Positions 33,107 to 40,963 of a stretch of 44,984 nucleotides of DNA are shown here, in pieces. The translations under genes and the position numbers were made by a program. Under the pieces are notes generated by a model. The model was not told where the DNA came from. It was given only the letters and a program-made list of their open reading frames with translations, and ran no database searches. The number at the start of each line of letters is the position of its first letter. Within the stretch, counting starts at the first letter, position 1. Source of the DNA: an uncultured Oscillospiraceae bacterium (GTDB lineage: Bacteria; Bacillota; Clostridia; Oscillospirales; Ruminococcaceae); contig CAJULF010000022.1 in NCBI GenBank assembly GCA_910587135.1, forward strand, positions 1 through 44,984, given 5' to 3'.

Positions 33107-33936
33107 TCGACAGGTCGGCGGCAACAAAATATCCGCTTTTGCTTGTCCACGGAATGGGCTTTCGCGACAGAAAGCATTACTGCTATTGGGGCAGAACGGC
33201 AAAGCTGCTAAAGCGGCACGGGGCGCGGGTATTCTTCGGAGGTCAGGACAGCAGCGGTTCGGTGGAGAGCAACGCAAGGTGCGTAAAAGGAGCGCTTTTT
33301 GACGCGCTTGAGCGGTCGGGCGCGGAAAAGGTGAATATCATCGCCCATTCAAAGGGAGGTCTGGAGGCGAGGTATCTTATAACGCGTCTGGGCTGCGCGG
33401 ATAAGGTGGCTTCCCTCACCACGCTGGCGACTCCGCACCACGGTTCGGTAACGGTGGACAGATTGATGGGGCTTGTGCCGCAGGGATTTATAAAAGCGGG
33501 CTGCAAGCCGATAGACCTGTGGTTCAGACTTCTGGGGGACAGACATCCCGATACCTACGCCGCGATATGTGCGTTCCGCACCGCCGACGCCGAGAGGTTT
33601 AACAAGGAAACTCCCGATATGACGGGGATATTTTATCAGAGCTATGGGTTTGTGATGAAATCCGCGTTTTCCGATATGCTGATGTGGTTTTCAAATCTGG
33701 CGGTGGGATATTTCGAGGGAGCAAACGACGGGCTTCTACCGCCGCGCGCCGTAAAATGGACAAACTATCGCGGAACATATACGGGAATAGAAAAACGCGG
33801 AATCTCTCATTTTGACGAAACGGATTTCCGCCGCCGCAGACTGTCGGACAGATACCGCGGAAAGCCGAACGAGATAGGGGATATTCCCGAATTTTATCTT
33901 GAAATAGTAAAACGGCTCAAAAAATCGGGCTTTTAA
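33103..33936 (+). CDS. Alpha/beta-hydrolase, triacylglycerol lipase-like
   Basis: This 277-aa lipase/esterase-like protein has the oxyanion stretch LLLVHGMGF at 13-20 and the nucleophile elbow AHSKGG with Ser83. The downstream TLATPHHGS block is typical of the Pseudomonas/Staphylococcus lipase clan. The catalytic His is probably in GISHFDETDF near the C-terminus, and the Asp in FEGANDGLLPP. No signal peptide is visible, so it would act in the cytoplasm. It overlaps the PNPOx-like gene by 4 bp and precedes the SUFU-domain gene by 13 bp. Confidence 0.88.
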   Translation: MIDRSAATKYPLLLVHGMGFRDRKHYCYWGRTAKLLKRHGARVFFGGQDSSGSVESNARCVKGALFDALERSGAEKVNIIAHSKGGLEARYLITRLGCADKVASLTTLATPHHGSVTVDRLMGLVPQGFIKAGCKPIDLWFRLLGDRHPDTYAAICAFRTADAERFNKETPDMTGIFYQSYGFVMKSAFSDMLMWFSNLAVGYFEGANDGLLPPRAVKWTNYRGTYTGIEKRGISHFDETDFRRRRLSDRYRGKPNEIGDIPEFYLEIVKRLKKSGF

Positions 33937-33949
33937 GGAAGGGAAAATT

Positions 33950-35014
33950 ATGGATAAAGAATCTTTTATGGATAAAATAGACGAATGGTACGACAACGAC
34001 GAGCATGAAAAAATAATCGAAGCTATACTCGCTCTGCCCGACAGCAGCCTTGACGACGATATTCTCGGACAGCTCGCGGTCGCTTATAACAATGTGGGTG
34101 AGTTCAAAAAGGCTATCGCGGTGCTTGAGAGCCAGCGTCCGCGTCTGGACGGATATTATAAATTTCATTACCGCATGGGTTACGCGCTGTATTACGCTTC
34201 GATGGACGAGGAGTGTGAGGATAACGAGCAGCTCACCGTGAATATCCTGGAGCGCGCAAAAACGGAGTTTGCCCGCTGTATGAACCTCAATCCGCCCGAG
34301 GACTATCTTGAAGACTGCGATATGTTCATGGATTGGATAGAAGCGGATCTCAACGGTGACGAGGACGAGGATGAGAGCGAGGACGCGGAGATGTACGAGG
34401 AAGAGGAAATGAACGCCATTGAGGAGCACATCAAGGAGTACTACGGCGAGTTTCCCACTGTGCTGCATGAGATAGTTTCTCCCGATATTCACGTTGATAT
34501 CTGCATAGTTCCTCCCACGGACGAGCGTCCATATTACACGCTTGTTACAATGGGCATGGGCGCGCACATCATGAGCATACCCGAGGAGCTTGACCCGGAG
34601 GAGCACGGCAGGGCGGAGATGCTGATATGCCTGCCGAAGGACTGGAAGATAGGGGAGAGCGATGAGGAGTGGTTCTGGCCCATAAGGCTGCTGAAAACTC
34701 TCGCGCGGCTTCCGATAAACTGTGACACATGGCTTGGCTGGGGACATTCGGTGGATAACCGCGATCCCTATTGCGAGGGCACGGCGCTGTGCGGCTCTAT
34801 GCTGATATACCCGGAGGATTCGGAACCGGGCGCGGACAGCTGCATTCTCCCGAACGGGGACGCGGTGAATTTTTTCGAGGTTATACCGATATACCGTGAA
34901 GAAATGAATTTCAAAATAGAGCATGACACACAAACACTTTTGAAAAAAATGGAGGGCATAAGCCATATAACGGACATAAACCGTCCGAACTGCTGCAAGC
35001 CCGACAAGAAATGA
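33950..35014 (+). CDS. TPR-like plus suppressor-of-fused (SUFU) domain protein
   Basis: A 354-aa soluble protein. Residues about 1-130 form helical TPR-like repeats (LAVAYNNVGEFKKAIAVLES, FHYRMGYALYY). An acidic linker follows (about 133-155, Glu/Asp only in long runs). Residues about 165-340 resemble the bacterial SUFU domain, with FPTVLHEIVSPDIHVDICIV, YYTLVTMGMGAHIM, AEMLICLPKDWK and WFWPIRLLKTLAR. SUFU-domain proteins in bacteria are often found as immunity or adaptor proteins near toxins; no toxin is recognised beside it. GGAAGGGAAA precedes the ATG. Confidence 0.85.
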   Translation: MDKESFMDKIDEWYDNDEHEKIIEAILALPDSSLDDDILGQLAVAYNNVGEFKKAIAVLESQRPRLDGYYKFHYRMGYALYYASMDEECEDNEQLTVNILERAKTEFARCMNLNPPEDYLEDCDMFMDWIEADLNGDEDEDESEDAEMYEEEEMNAIEEHIKEYYGEFPTVLHEIVSPDIHVDICIVPPTDERPYYTLVTMGMGAHIMSIPEELDPEEHGRAEMLICLPKDWKIGESDEEWFWPIRLLKTLARLPINCDTWLGWGHSVDNRDPYCEGTALCGSMLIYPEDSEPGADSCILPNGDAVNFFEVIPIYREEMNFKIEHDTQTLLKKMEGISHITDINRPNCCKPDKK

Positions 35015-35024
35015 GAACAAGTTC

Positions 35025-35129
35025 TAATACTTATTCCCATTAGAAAGTGTACAAAAAATCGAGCAAAAACTCTGATATATGGTTTTTGCGAAGATTTTTT
35101 GTGTACACTTTCAATGAGGAATTAGTATA
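35025..35129 (-). repeat. Family-B inverted-repeat element, reverse copy
   Basis: This is nearly identical to 15055-15160 read on the other strand (right end TGAGGAATTAGTATAA, arms with AAGTGTACAAAAAATC). It is located 10 bp after the SUFU-domain gene, where its hairpin could end transcription. Confidence 0.88.
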
Positions 35130-35139
35130 AGACATTAAA

Positions 35140-35184
35140 GAGGTAAGAACAGGGACAAAAGCCCGTCTTACCTCAAATTTTTTT
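35140..35184 (+). terminator. Intrinsic terminator before the sigma-factor operon
   Basis: GAGGTAAGA (35140-35148) pairs with TCTTACCTC (35166-35174) and is followed by AAATTTTTTT. It insulates the sigma/anti-sigma operon from upstream genes. Confidence 0.85.
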
Positions 35185-35300
35185 GGGGGGCGTGACAAAT
35201 CCGCCGCTTCAATTGTCTTATAATCAAAGACGTCTTTTTGGAGATAAGAGGCAGGAAGTAAAATTGTTTTTGCTTCTTCCATCTGACAGGGGGTGATGGT

Positions 35301-35795
35301 TTGAGTAACGAGGAGCTTAACGAGTACATAAAAATGTTTCACGGAACGGTGTATCGCCTTGCGTTCAGCTATGTTCGCAACTGCGCGGAGGCGGAGGATA
35401 TCTGCCAGGACGCTTTTGTGAGACTGATGGGATATAAGGGAGAGTTTGAAGCGCCCGAAAACTGCAAGGCATGGCTTATCCGCGTTACGATAAACTTATC
35501 AAAAAATCTCCTGAAATCGGGTCGATTCACGCGATGCACCGAGCTTGACGGAAATATTCCCATGCTCGACGCCGAGCAGCGCGAGCTGATGGAGGCGGTT
35601 ATGTCGCTTCCGCCCAAATATCGCTCCGTAATTCATCTGTACTATTATGAGGGGTACTCAGTAAAGGAAACAGCGGATATTCTGGGCGTATCGGTATCAT
35701 CGGTGACCACAAGGCTTGCGCGGGCGCGGGAACGATTAAAAGTTTTGCTCTTAAGGGAGGATCATGATGGAAAATCAATACAAAAGGCTTTTTGA
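35301..35795 (+). CDS. ECF-family RNA polymerase sigma factor
   Basis: This 164-aa extracytoplasmic-function sigma factor has region 2 (about 8-75) with YRLAFSYVRNCAEAEDICQDAFVRL and CKAWLIRVTINLSKN. Region 4 (about 95-155) has LPPKYRSVIHLYYYEGYSVKETADILGVS and RLARARERLK. It starts at TTG with GGGGGTG upstream. The following anti-sigma gene begins inside its 3' end. The region upstream contains GTGACAAAT and TTATAATC stretches that could be a self-recognised promoter, though this is not provable by eye. Confidence 0.94.
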   Translation: MSNEELNEYIKMFHGTVYRLAFSYVRNCAEAEDICQDAFVRLMGYKGEFEAPENCKAWLIRVTINLSKNLLKSGRFTRCTELDGNIPMLDAEQRELMEAVMSLPPKYRSVIHLYYYEGYSVKETADILGVSVSSVTTRLARARERLKVLLLREDHDGKSIQKAF

Positions 35796-37677
35796 CAGCA
35801 TTACTCCCATAAAGAGTGATGAGGAGCTGCTCATGGCAGTTCTTGACAGAAAGGCGGAAAAAATGAGTTCTAAAAAGAAATTCAGCAAAAAAGCGATACT
35901 TATCCCCGCCGCCGCGGCTGCGCTGCTGGGAACAACGGCGATAGGGGTAAGCGCGGCATATCAGTGGAATCTGCCCGCGGCATTCGAGGATCTTTTCAGA
36001 AACCGTTTCGAGGAATATAACAGTACAAGCGACGCGAAAATAAAAAACGTTATGTTCGATTTCTCGGTAATAGGCAAGGAGCTTGACCTGACCTATAATT
36101 TCAATAATTTTGACGTTGTGATAAAGGGTATCGCGGCGGACGAGCATAGCGCGTATCTTCTGTACGACGTTGTGTTCGCGGAGGATTACGATTGCGCTCT
36201 CACCGACGATGAAGAATGGTTTGTCAACCTGCACCCCAACATTGATATGAGCTGGTTAATGAATTACAGCGGCGAAATGACTCCTGCCGCTGATTGGAGA
36301 AACGGATTTATGAATATGGAGGGCAATACCGCCCACTGCTTCGTCACGATAAATATCTCGGGAATATCCACGCAGGACAAACCGCTTGTTTATTCTTTTG
36401 ACCGCCTTGTGCACAGATCGGGCGATAAGGAAGATATCCTTGAACTGGAGGAGAAAAAATTCTCCGTTGATATGGACTTTTATCTGTCGGGCAACTCGGT
36501 AAAGCTCAATCCCAACGAAACTGTAACACTTGAAAGCGGCGAAACCGGAACAGTCAAATATATCGGTCTGTCCACATTCGGTCTGGAGCTTAATGTGGAG
36601 TGGGAGGATGAATACCTCAAAGAAACAGATATGTGCGAAAAGCTGAAAAATGCCGTTACGATAAACTACAAGGACGGAACAACAAGCGATAACACGACCT
36701 TTACCGCACAATACCTCGGCAGCAGCGGCAGGAGCTTCAATTCTCGCGCTGACGATAACAGCTATTTCTCAAGCGTCCTGTTGAGCTGGGTATATCCCGT
36801 TTATATGCAGGATATAGAATCCGTTGCGATAGGCGGCAAGACATATAAGGTTGAAGCCGTCGACAATGCTCCGGAGCTTGCTCCCTTTGATTTCTCATCA
36901 ATCGGAACCGCGATAGGCGAGAGCCGCGAGGGCAATGGCTACACGCTTACCATTGATGGTGTTGTCGCTGATACTCACACTGCCCATTTCATTTACACCA
37001 TTGAGTTTAACGATAAATTCCCATATGACTACAAACACACCGATGTTTACAGCACGGGCTGGATGGATTGGCTTTTATGGGACTTTAGTGTTACGGTAAA
37101 CGGCGAACAAGCCAACACAGGCAGCCATATATCCGACGGGGACAACATATGGTTAAATGATAACACTTTCCGCGGCAGCTTTATGATAGACTTTGGGTAT
37201 ATGTCGTTTGAAAACAGCGACATCACGCTGAACATCGGTACGCTGCTGCGCTTGCACACCACAGAAGACAGCGGTTTCGATGACGAGCAGAAGATAGACT
37301 GCGGAATGTCGTTTGATTTCAGAACGGGTGATATGTCGGGTATGGAGCGCAGCGTTGCTCCCAATAAGACCATAGCTCTGGACGGCATAGGAAACGCTGT
37401 CGTTACGGAGGTAAACATCACGCCGTTCACGCTGAATTATACCATACTACCCGCAGACGGGCAGAAAGTGCCTTTTGATGGATTCTTCAACGCGATATTT
37501 GCGGATAACGGCGAAATCTGTGTTACTCTTAAAAACGGAGTGAAGATATCTGCGACAACATGCACAAGCACACCTATAAATGGCGGAACGATATCCTCTA
37601 TTGAGCTTTCTTATCCCGTAAACCCTGCCGATGTGGCAAGCGTTACCGTATGCGGTCATGAAATAAACATTACCTAA
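35764..37677 (+). CDS. Membrane anti-sigma factor with duplicated DUF4179-type ectodomain
   Basis: This 637-aa partner of the ECF sigma factor has a short cytoplasmic part (1-42), one transmembrane segment (about 43-65, AILIPAAAAALLGTTAIGV) and a large extracellular part. The start of the ectodomain (YQWNLPAAFEDLF) is typical of DUF4179 anti-sigma factors. The module with IGKELDLTYN then VVIKGIAADEHSAYLLYDV (about 102-138) recurs near 375 as IGTAIGES then TIDGVVADTHTAHFIYTI, so the outside part is internally duplicated. ATG 35764 overlaps the sigma gene by 32 bp; the adjacent ATG at 35767 is better spaced from GGGAGG. The signal it senses is unknown. Confidence 0.9.
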   Translation: MMENQYKRLFDSITPIKSDEELLMAVLDRKAEKMSSKKKFSKKAILIPAAAAALLGTTAIGVSAAYQWNLPAAFEDLFRNRFEEYNSTSDAKIKNVMFDFSVIGKELDLTYNFNNFDVVIKGIAADEHSAYLLYDVVFAEDYDCALTDDEEWFVNLHPNIDMSWLMNYSGEMTPAADWRNGFMNMEGNTAHCFVTINISGISTQDKPLVYSFDRLVHRSGDKEDILELEEKKFSVDMDFYLSGNSVKLNPNETVTLESGETGTVKYIGLSTFGLELNVEWEDEYLKETDMCEKLKNAVTINYKDGTTSDNTTFTAQYLGSSGRSFNSRADDNSYFSSVLLSWVYPVYMQDIESVAIGGKTYKVEAVDNAPELAPFDFSSIGTAIGESREGNGYTLTIDGVVADTHTAHFIYTIEFNDKFPYDYKHTDVYSTGWMDWLLWDFSVTVNGEQANTGSHISDGDNIWLNDNTFRGSFMIDFGYMSFENSDITLNIGTLLRLHTTEDSGFDDEQKIDCGMSFDFRTGDMSGMERSVAPNKTIALDGIGNAVVTEVNITPFTLNYTILPADGQKVPFDGFFNAIFADNGEICVTLKNGVKISATTCTSTPINGGTISSIELSYPVNPADVASVTVCGHEINIT

Positions 37678-37729
37678 CCATTGTCGGCTATACAATAGAT
37701 GTTCACTTAATTTCCCTAATAAAAAGACG

Positions 37730-37749
37730 GCTCTCCCCGAGGGGAGAGC
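37730..37749. terminator. GC-rich perfect palindrome, left copy
   Basis: GCTCTCCCCGAGGGGAGAGC is a near-perfect 20-bp palindrome 53 bp after the anti-sigma stop, probably its terminator. Its complement is repeated at 37944-37963, on the other side of the family-A element. Confidence 0.75.
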
Positions 37750-37750
37750 T

Positions 37751-37942
37751 CAGCTTGTAGAAAAAGCCTATTTGCAACGCAATGTCGACGCATGAAATTT
37801 CAAAAAGTGTCATAATTTGCACAGCAAATTATGACCGGTTTCCGCAAACGCGCGGAGTGAGCGAAGCGAACGGCGCGTGCTTGCGGAAATTTTGAAATTT
37901 TTTTAAATAATCCGCTCTAAGTCAACCTTTATATACAGTCTG
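37751..37942 (-). repeat. Family-A structured repeat, reverse copy
   Basis: This 192-bp copy has ends CAGCTTGTA and TACAGTCTG. In its own orientation the first hairpin pairs TTTCCGCAAG with the far arm ending TTTGCGGAAA. The second hairpin has arms GTCATAATTTGC and GCAAATTATGAC, a sequence unlike other copies but perfectly paired. The outer stem is intact. Confidence 0.92.
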
Positions 37943-37943
37943 G

Positions 37944-37963
37944 GCTCTCCCCTCGGGGAGAGC
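37944..37963. repeat. GC-rich perfect palindrome, right copy (inverted)
   Basis: GCTCTCCCCTCGGGGAGAGC is the exact reverse complement of 37730-37749. The palindrome thus flanks the reverse family-A copy on both sides in inverted orientation. Confidence 0.9.
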
Positions 37964-37972
37964 TTTGTCTGT

Positions 37973-38168
37973 CAAGCGTGTATATAAAGGTTGACCTAAG
38001 GCTAATTATTTAAAAAAATTTCAAAATTTCCGCTAATCATACTCCGCTTCACTTCGTTCCGCTCCGCATGCTTAGCGGAAACCGCGCACGTTTGCGTACG
38101 CAAACGTGCGGCTTTTTGAAATTTCATGCGCCGACATTGCGCGGCAAATAGGCTTTTTCTACAGTCTG
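37973..38168 (+). repeat. Family-A structured repeat, forward copy
   Basis: The right end is TACAGTCTG (38160-38168) and the left end is degenerate (CAAGCGTGTA). The outer stem is 38016-38026 with 38114-38124. The first hairpin pairs TTTCCGCTAA (38028-38037) with TTAGCGGAAA (38072-38081). The second pairs GCACGTTTGCG (38086-38096) with CGCAAACGTGC (38099-38109). It ends 6 bp before the permease stop codon. Confidence 0.93.
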
Positions 38169-38174
38169 TCGTTA

Positions 38175-39353
38175 TCAGCCTTTCCGCAGAGCTTCTACGG
38201 GCTTAAGAGAAGCCGCCTTTACCGCGGGGTACGCTCCAAATACCGCGCCGATTATTGCCGCCGCGAGCACGGAAACACCGAGAGAGGTCATGTTAAGCTC
38301 AAACGGAACTTGTATAACAAGACACCCGACTGCCGAAACCAACAGTCCCGCGGCTATTCCCAGACCGCTGCCCATAAGGGTAAGCGCTATGCTCTCCGAA
38401 AGAAACTCCGCGCAGATATCCCGCTTTCGCGCGCCGATGGATTTTTTGATGCCTATCTCGCGCGTGCGCTCCCCGACGCTCATCATCATGGTAGTCATGA
38501 CGGATATCCCCGACACCACCAGTGATATTCCCGCCACCATTGAAAGCGCCGTGGTTACAATTGACAGAATATCGTCGAGCTGCCCTTTCTGTGAAAGCAG
38601 GTTGTTGCAGGTGTAGCCGTCGACGTGCCCGTTGGCGTGGTTGAGCGCGTCGTTGATATCCGCGACTATTGCCCCGTCGCTGCTTGCGTCGTTTATCTTT
38701 ATCGCAAGCTTATCATAGGTAGAGCGCCCGCAGAGCTGCTGCATGGTGGATATGGGAATATACATAAATCCCGGCATAATGTTTGAAAGCATTCCCTGAA
38801 GGCTGCTCAGCCCCGATTTTGCTACGCCGATTATCTCAAACTCGTGATATTTTCCCCCCAGAAACATATTGAGCGTTTTCCCCACAACATTGCTGCGCCC
38901 GTAGGTATCCACCGCGAATTTTTCGTCTATCACACATACCTTAAGCCTCGCGGAAACATCCGAGTTGTTCACCAGCCGCCCATGCTCAGCCTCCAGTGAA
39001 ATTAGCCTGTCCGCGGACTTGTCAACTCCCCAGACATAGCAGTCCAGCCGTCTGCCTATCATTTTAGCTTCGGTCACACTCGCCATCAGCGGCATAACGT
39101 CGTTTACACCCGCGATATTGCGGACGGTTTCGGTGTCGCGGTCTGTCAGCGTTACCGATACGCTGTTGTCCGCCGCCTGCACCAGCAGGGTATCCACACC
39201 CATGGTAATAAGCGTGGCGCTCACCTGCGACGTTCCCACAGTTCCCACCGTGGAAATCAGCACCACCGCGAAAACTCCCACCGCTATCCCCGCCATGGTA
39301 AGCAGTGAGCGGGTTCTGCTGCGGAAAATGTTTGTTATAGCTTTTACGGTCAT
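38175..39353 (-). CDS. MacB-like ABC permease (FtsX family)
   Basis: This 392-aa permease has an N-terminal helix (about 15-37, SLLTMAGIAVGVFAVVLIST), an extracytoplasmic MacB-type domain (about 40-260) and three C-terminal helices (about 275-385). Conserved features include SVGERTREIGIKKSIGARKRDI and YPAVKAASLKPVEALRKG at the end. The ATG at 39353 with GGGGGT upstream is chosen over the longer frame, whose first 26 residues read through the adaptor gene's end. The adaptor lies 19 bp upstream in the same operon. No ATPase gene accompanies them. Confidence 0.92.
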   Translation of the reverse strand: MTVKAITNIFRSRTRSLLTMAGIAVGVFAVVLISTVGTVGTSQVSATLITMGVDTLLVQAADNSVSVTLTDRDTETVRNIAGVNDVMPLMASVTEAKMIGRRLDCYVWGVDKSADRLISLEAEHGRLVNNSDVSARLKVCVIDEKFAVDTYGRSNVVGKTLNMFLGGKYHEFEIIGVAKSGLSSLQGMLSNIMPGFMYIPISTMQQLCGRSTYDKLAIKINDASSDGAIVADINDALNHANGHVDGYTCNNLLSQKGQLDDILSIVTTALSMVAGISLVVSGISVMTTMMMSVGERTREIGIKKSIGARKRDICAEFLSESIALTLMGSGLGIAAGLLVSAVGCLVIQVPFELNMTSLGVSVLAAAIIGAVFGAYPAVKAASLKPVEALRKG

Positions 39354-39372
39354 ATTTTTACCCCCGACGGTG

Positions 39373-40320
39373 TTAGCTTTCCAGTTTGATGTAGCTTTTC
39401 TGTGCGATCTTTTCCGGTTCGGCAAGCACAATGTCCCCGGGTGATACTCCCTTTATTATCTCCGTTCCGTCCGCGAATTCCGCGCCCGTGAAGATATTGC
39501 GCCTTACCGCCGCGCCGTCCTCGTAGACATAAATAAACTCACCCGCGTTGTCCTGTCCTATCGCTTCGTAGGGAAGAACGCATATCTGCCGCGGCTCTTC
39601 GAGTAAAATTTCCACATCGGCGCTCAGACCCGATTTCAGACGTTCGTCATCGTCGTCGGGGGTAATGCGAATATCCACCACCGTTTCAAGAACCGCCCCA
39701 TTGTATTGATTTCTCGCGGCGGAAGCTATTCCCGATACCACCCCCGAAAAAACCGTATCGGGATATGCCGCGCAGGTGAAGCGTACGGGCTGCCCCTCCG
39801 TCACTTTAGCGATATCAAGCTCGCTTATCGCAGCGTTCACATAAAGACTGCTTCCCTGCGAAACAGTAGCGACAGCGTATCCGCTTTCTATGGACGCTCC
39901 GCTTCCCGCCACCGAGATAACTTTGCCCGCGCAGTCTGATGTTATTTCCTCGGGAATAAGCGATACCGCTGTGGACAGATTAGCCGCTGCCACCGCCAGC
40001 TGCGAAACCTGCCCCAGACTTTCGATAAGCGACGCGGTAGCCGCCTTGTCAACAACGGCGATCCTGTCGCCGACCTCTACGCTGTCCCCCTCCGCAACAT
40101 AGAACTTATCTATTACCAGCGGCAGCGCGGAGGTGATCTCATGTTCCCCCGAGTAGGCGAGAGAGCCGCTTCCCGCCACAGTTTCATTGTAGCTGCGAGT
40201 GCTTGCGCGCAGCGTTCCTGCGGCGTGTACTGAGCTTTCCACCGCCCTCGGGACCGCCCCTGCCGTTATCGCTATCGCCGCACAAACGCACATAACCGCA
40301 ACAGCCTTTTTCAATATCAT
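39373..40320 (-). CDS. MacA/HlyD-like membrane-fusion (adaptor) protein
   Basis: This 315-aa periplasmic-adaptor-type protein of an ABC exporter has an N-terminal membrane anchor at about 5-25 (AVAVMCVCAAIAITAGAV). A barrel-sandwich half (GSGSLAYSGEHEITSALPLVI, FYVAEGDSVEVGDRIAVVD) is followed by a very short hairpin and the second half (GKVISVAGSGASIESGYAVATVS), then beta-barrel and C-terminal domains (SGLSADVEILLEE, AVRRNIFTGAEF). The ATG at 40320, after GAAAGGATT, is chosen; the longer frame has no signal-like start. It is the first gene of a two-gene minus-strand operon with the permease. The coiled-coil hairpin typical of Gram-negative MacA is nearly absent, as expected in a monoderm. 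Confidence 0.9.
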   Translation of the reverse strand: MILKKAVAVMCVCAAIAITAGAVPRAVESSVHAAGTLRASTRSYNETVAGSGSLAYSGEHEITSALPLVIDKFYVAEGDSVEVGDRIAVVDKAATASLIESLGQVSQLAVAAANLSTAVSLIPEEITSDCAGKVISVAGSGASIESGYAVATVSQGSSLYVNAAISELDIAKVTEGQPVRFTCAAYPDTVFSGVVSGIASAARNQYNGAVLETVVDIRITPDDDDERLKSGLSADVEILLEEPRQICVLPYEAIGQDNAGEFIYVYEDGAAVRRNIFTGAEFADGTEIIKGVSPGDIVLAEPEKIAQKSYIKLES

Positions 40321-40415
40321 CAATCCTTTCAGAAAAACTTCCTGCTTTATTGTTGCGGATTTGGGGTTAAATATTCCGAAAATTTGTTTTTTTGGAAAAA
40401 ATATTGTGTTCAAGG

Positions 40416-40597
40416 CAGGCTGACCTGAATTGGATTATTTAAAAAAATTCCAAAATTTCCGGCAGTCATACTCCGTGCTGTTTCACAACACTCCGCATGC
40501 CTGCCGGAAAACGCGTGCGTTTGCGTTCGCAAACGCACGACTTTTTGAAATTTCATGCGACGACATTGCGTTGCAAACAGGCTTTTTCTACAAGCTG
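40416..40597 (+). repeat. Family-A structured repeat, forward copy
   Basis: The ends are CAGGCTGAC and TACAAGCTG. The first hairpin has TTTCCGGCAG against CTGCCGGAAA, a GC-for-AT double change relative to other copies that keeps pairing. The second has GTGCGTTTGCG against CGCAAACGCAC. The outer stem is AATTCCAAAA against TTTTTGAAATT. Confidence 0.92.
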
Positions 40598-40906
40598 CGG
40601 GAAATTCATGTGTGGGCGGACATTCGATGTCTGCTTTCAGCACCATTAGCTCCACGATTTTATGTGTGACTCTTGGCTTATAATCGCAAATTTTGCGGTT
40701 GATTCAAATTATATAACCAAGGGGGAGTTGGTATTTGAGGTGAAACCGTGGAATGGAGGAGGAAAATGTCCGCATTGTCGGTTTTTGTTGTTCCCCCTAT
40801 ACAATAGTTCAGCCCCGTTGGTGGTGTGACTGCCTTAAATTTCAACATAATCAACCGAGAAACTGCAAACTCCGCATATTCAATCAACATAATTTTATAC
40901 AAGGAC

Positions 40907-40939
40907 AAAGCGCACGGCATATAAAACGCCGTGCGCTTT
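40907..40939. terminator. Perfect 12-bp-stem terminator after the ferredoxin gene
   Basis: AAAGCGCACGGC (40907-40918) and GCCGTGCGCTTT (40928-40939) form a strong stem 24 bp after the ferredoxin stop on the minus strand. The symmetrical A/T flanks could work in both directions. Confidence 0.85.
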
Positions 40940-40963
40940 TCAAATTTACTGCTGTTTGACGTA

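Larger units (their letters stand above)
37678..38174. other. Intergenic region with back-to-back family-A repeats and GC hairpins
   Basis: This is a 497-bp gap between the convergent anti-sigma and permease genes. It holds a GC-rich hairpin (37730-37749), a reverse family-A copy (37751-37942), a second hairpin (37944-37963) and a forward family-A copy (37973-38168). No gene is supported. Confidence 0.9.
40321..40963. other. Intergenic region: adaptor promoter, family-A repeat and unexplained sequence
   Basis: 40321-40415 precedes the adaptor gene and should carry its promoter. 40416-40597 is a family-A element. 40598-40906 contains no gene I can support: frames on either strand lack a convincing start and family. 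40907-40939 is the ferredoxin-side terminator. Confidence 0.6.

Noticed and set aside
38106..38525. Plus-strand frame starting with FEISCADIA-like codons
   Set aside because: The start is translated family-A repeat sequence (the same residues appear at other copies) and the rest is the shadow of the permease gene.
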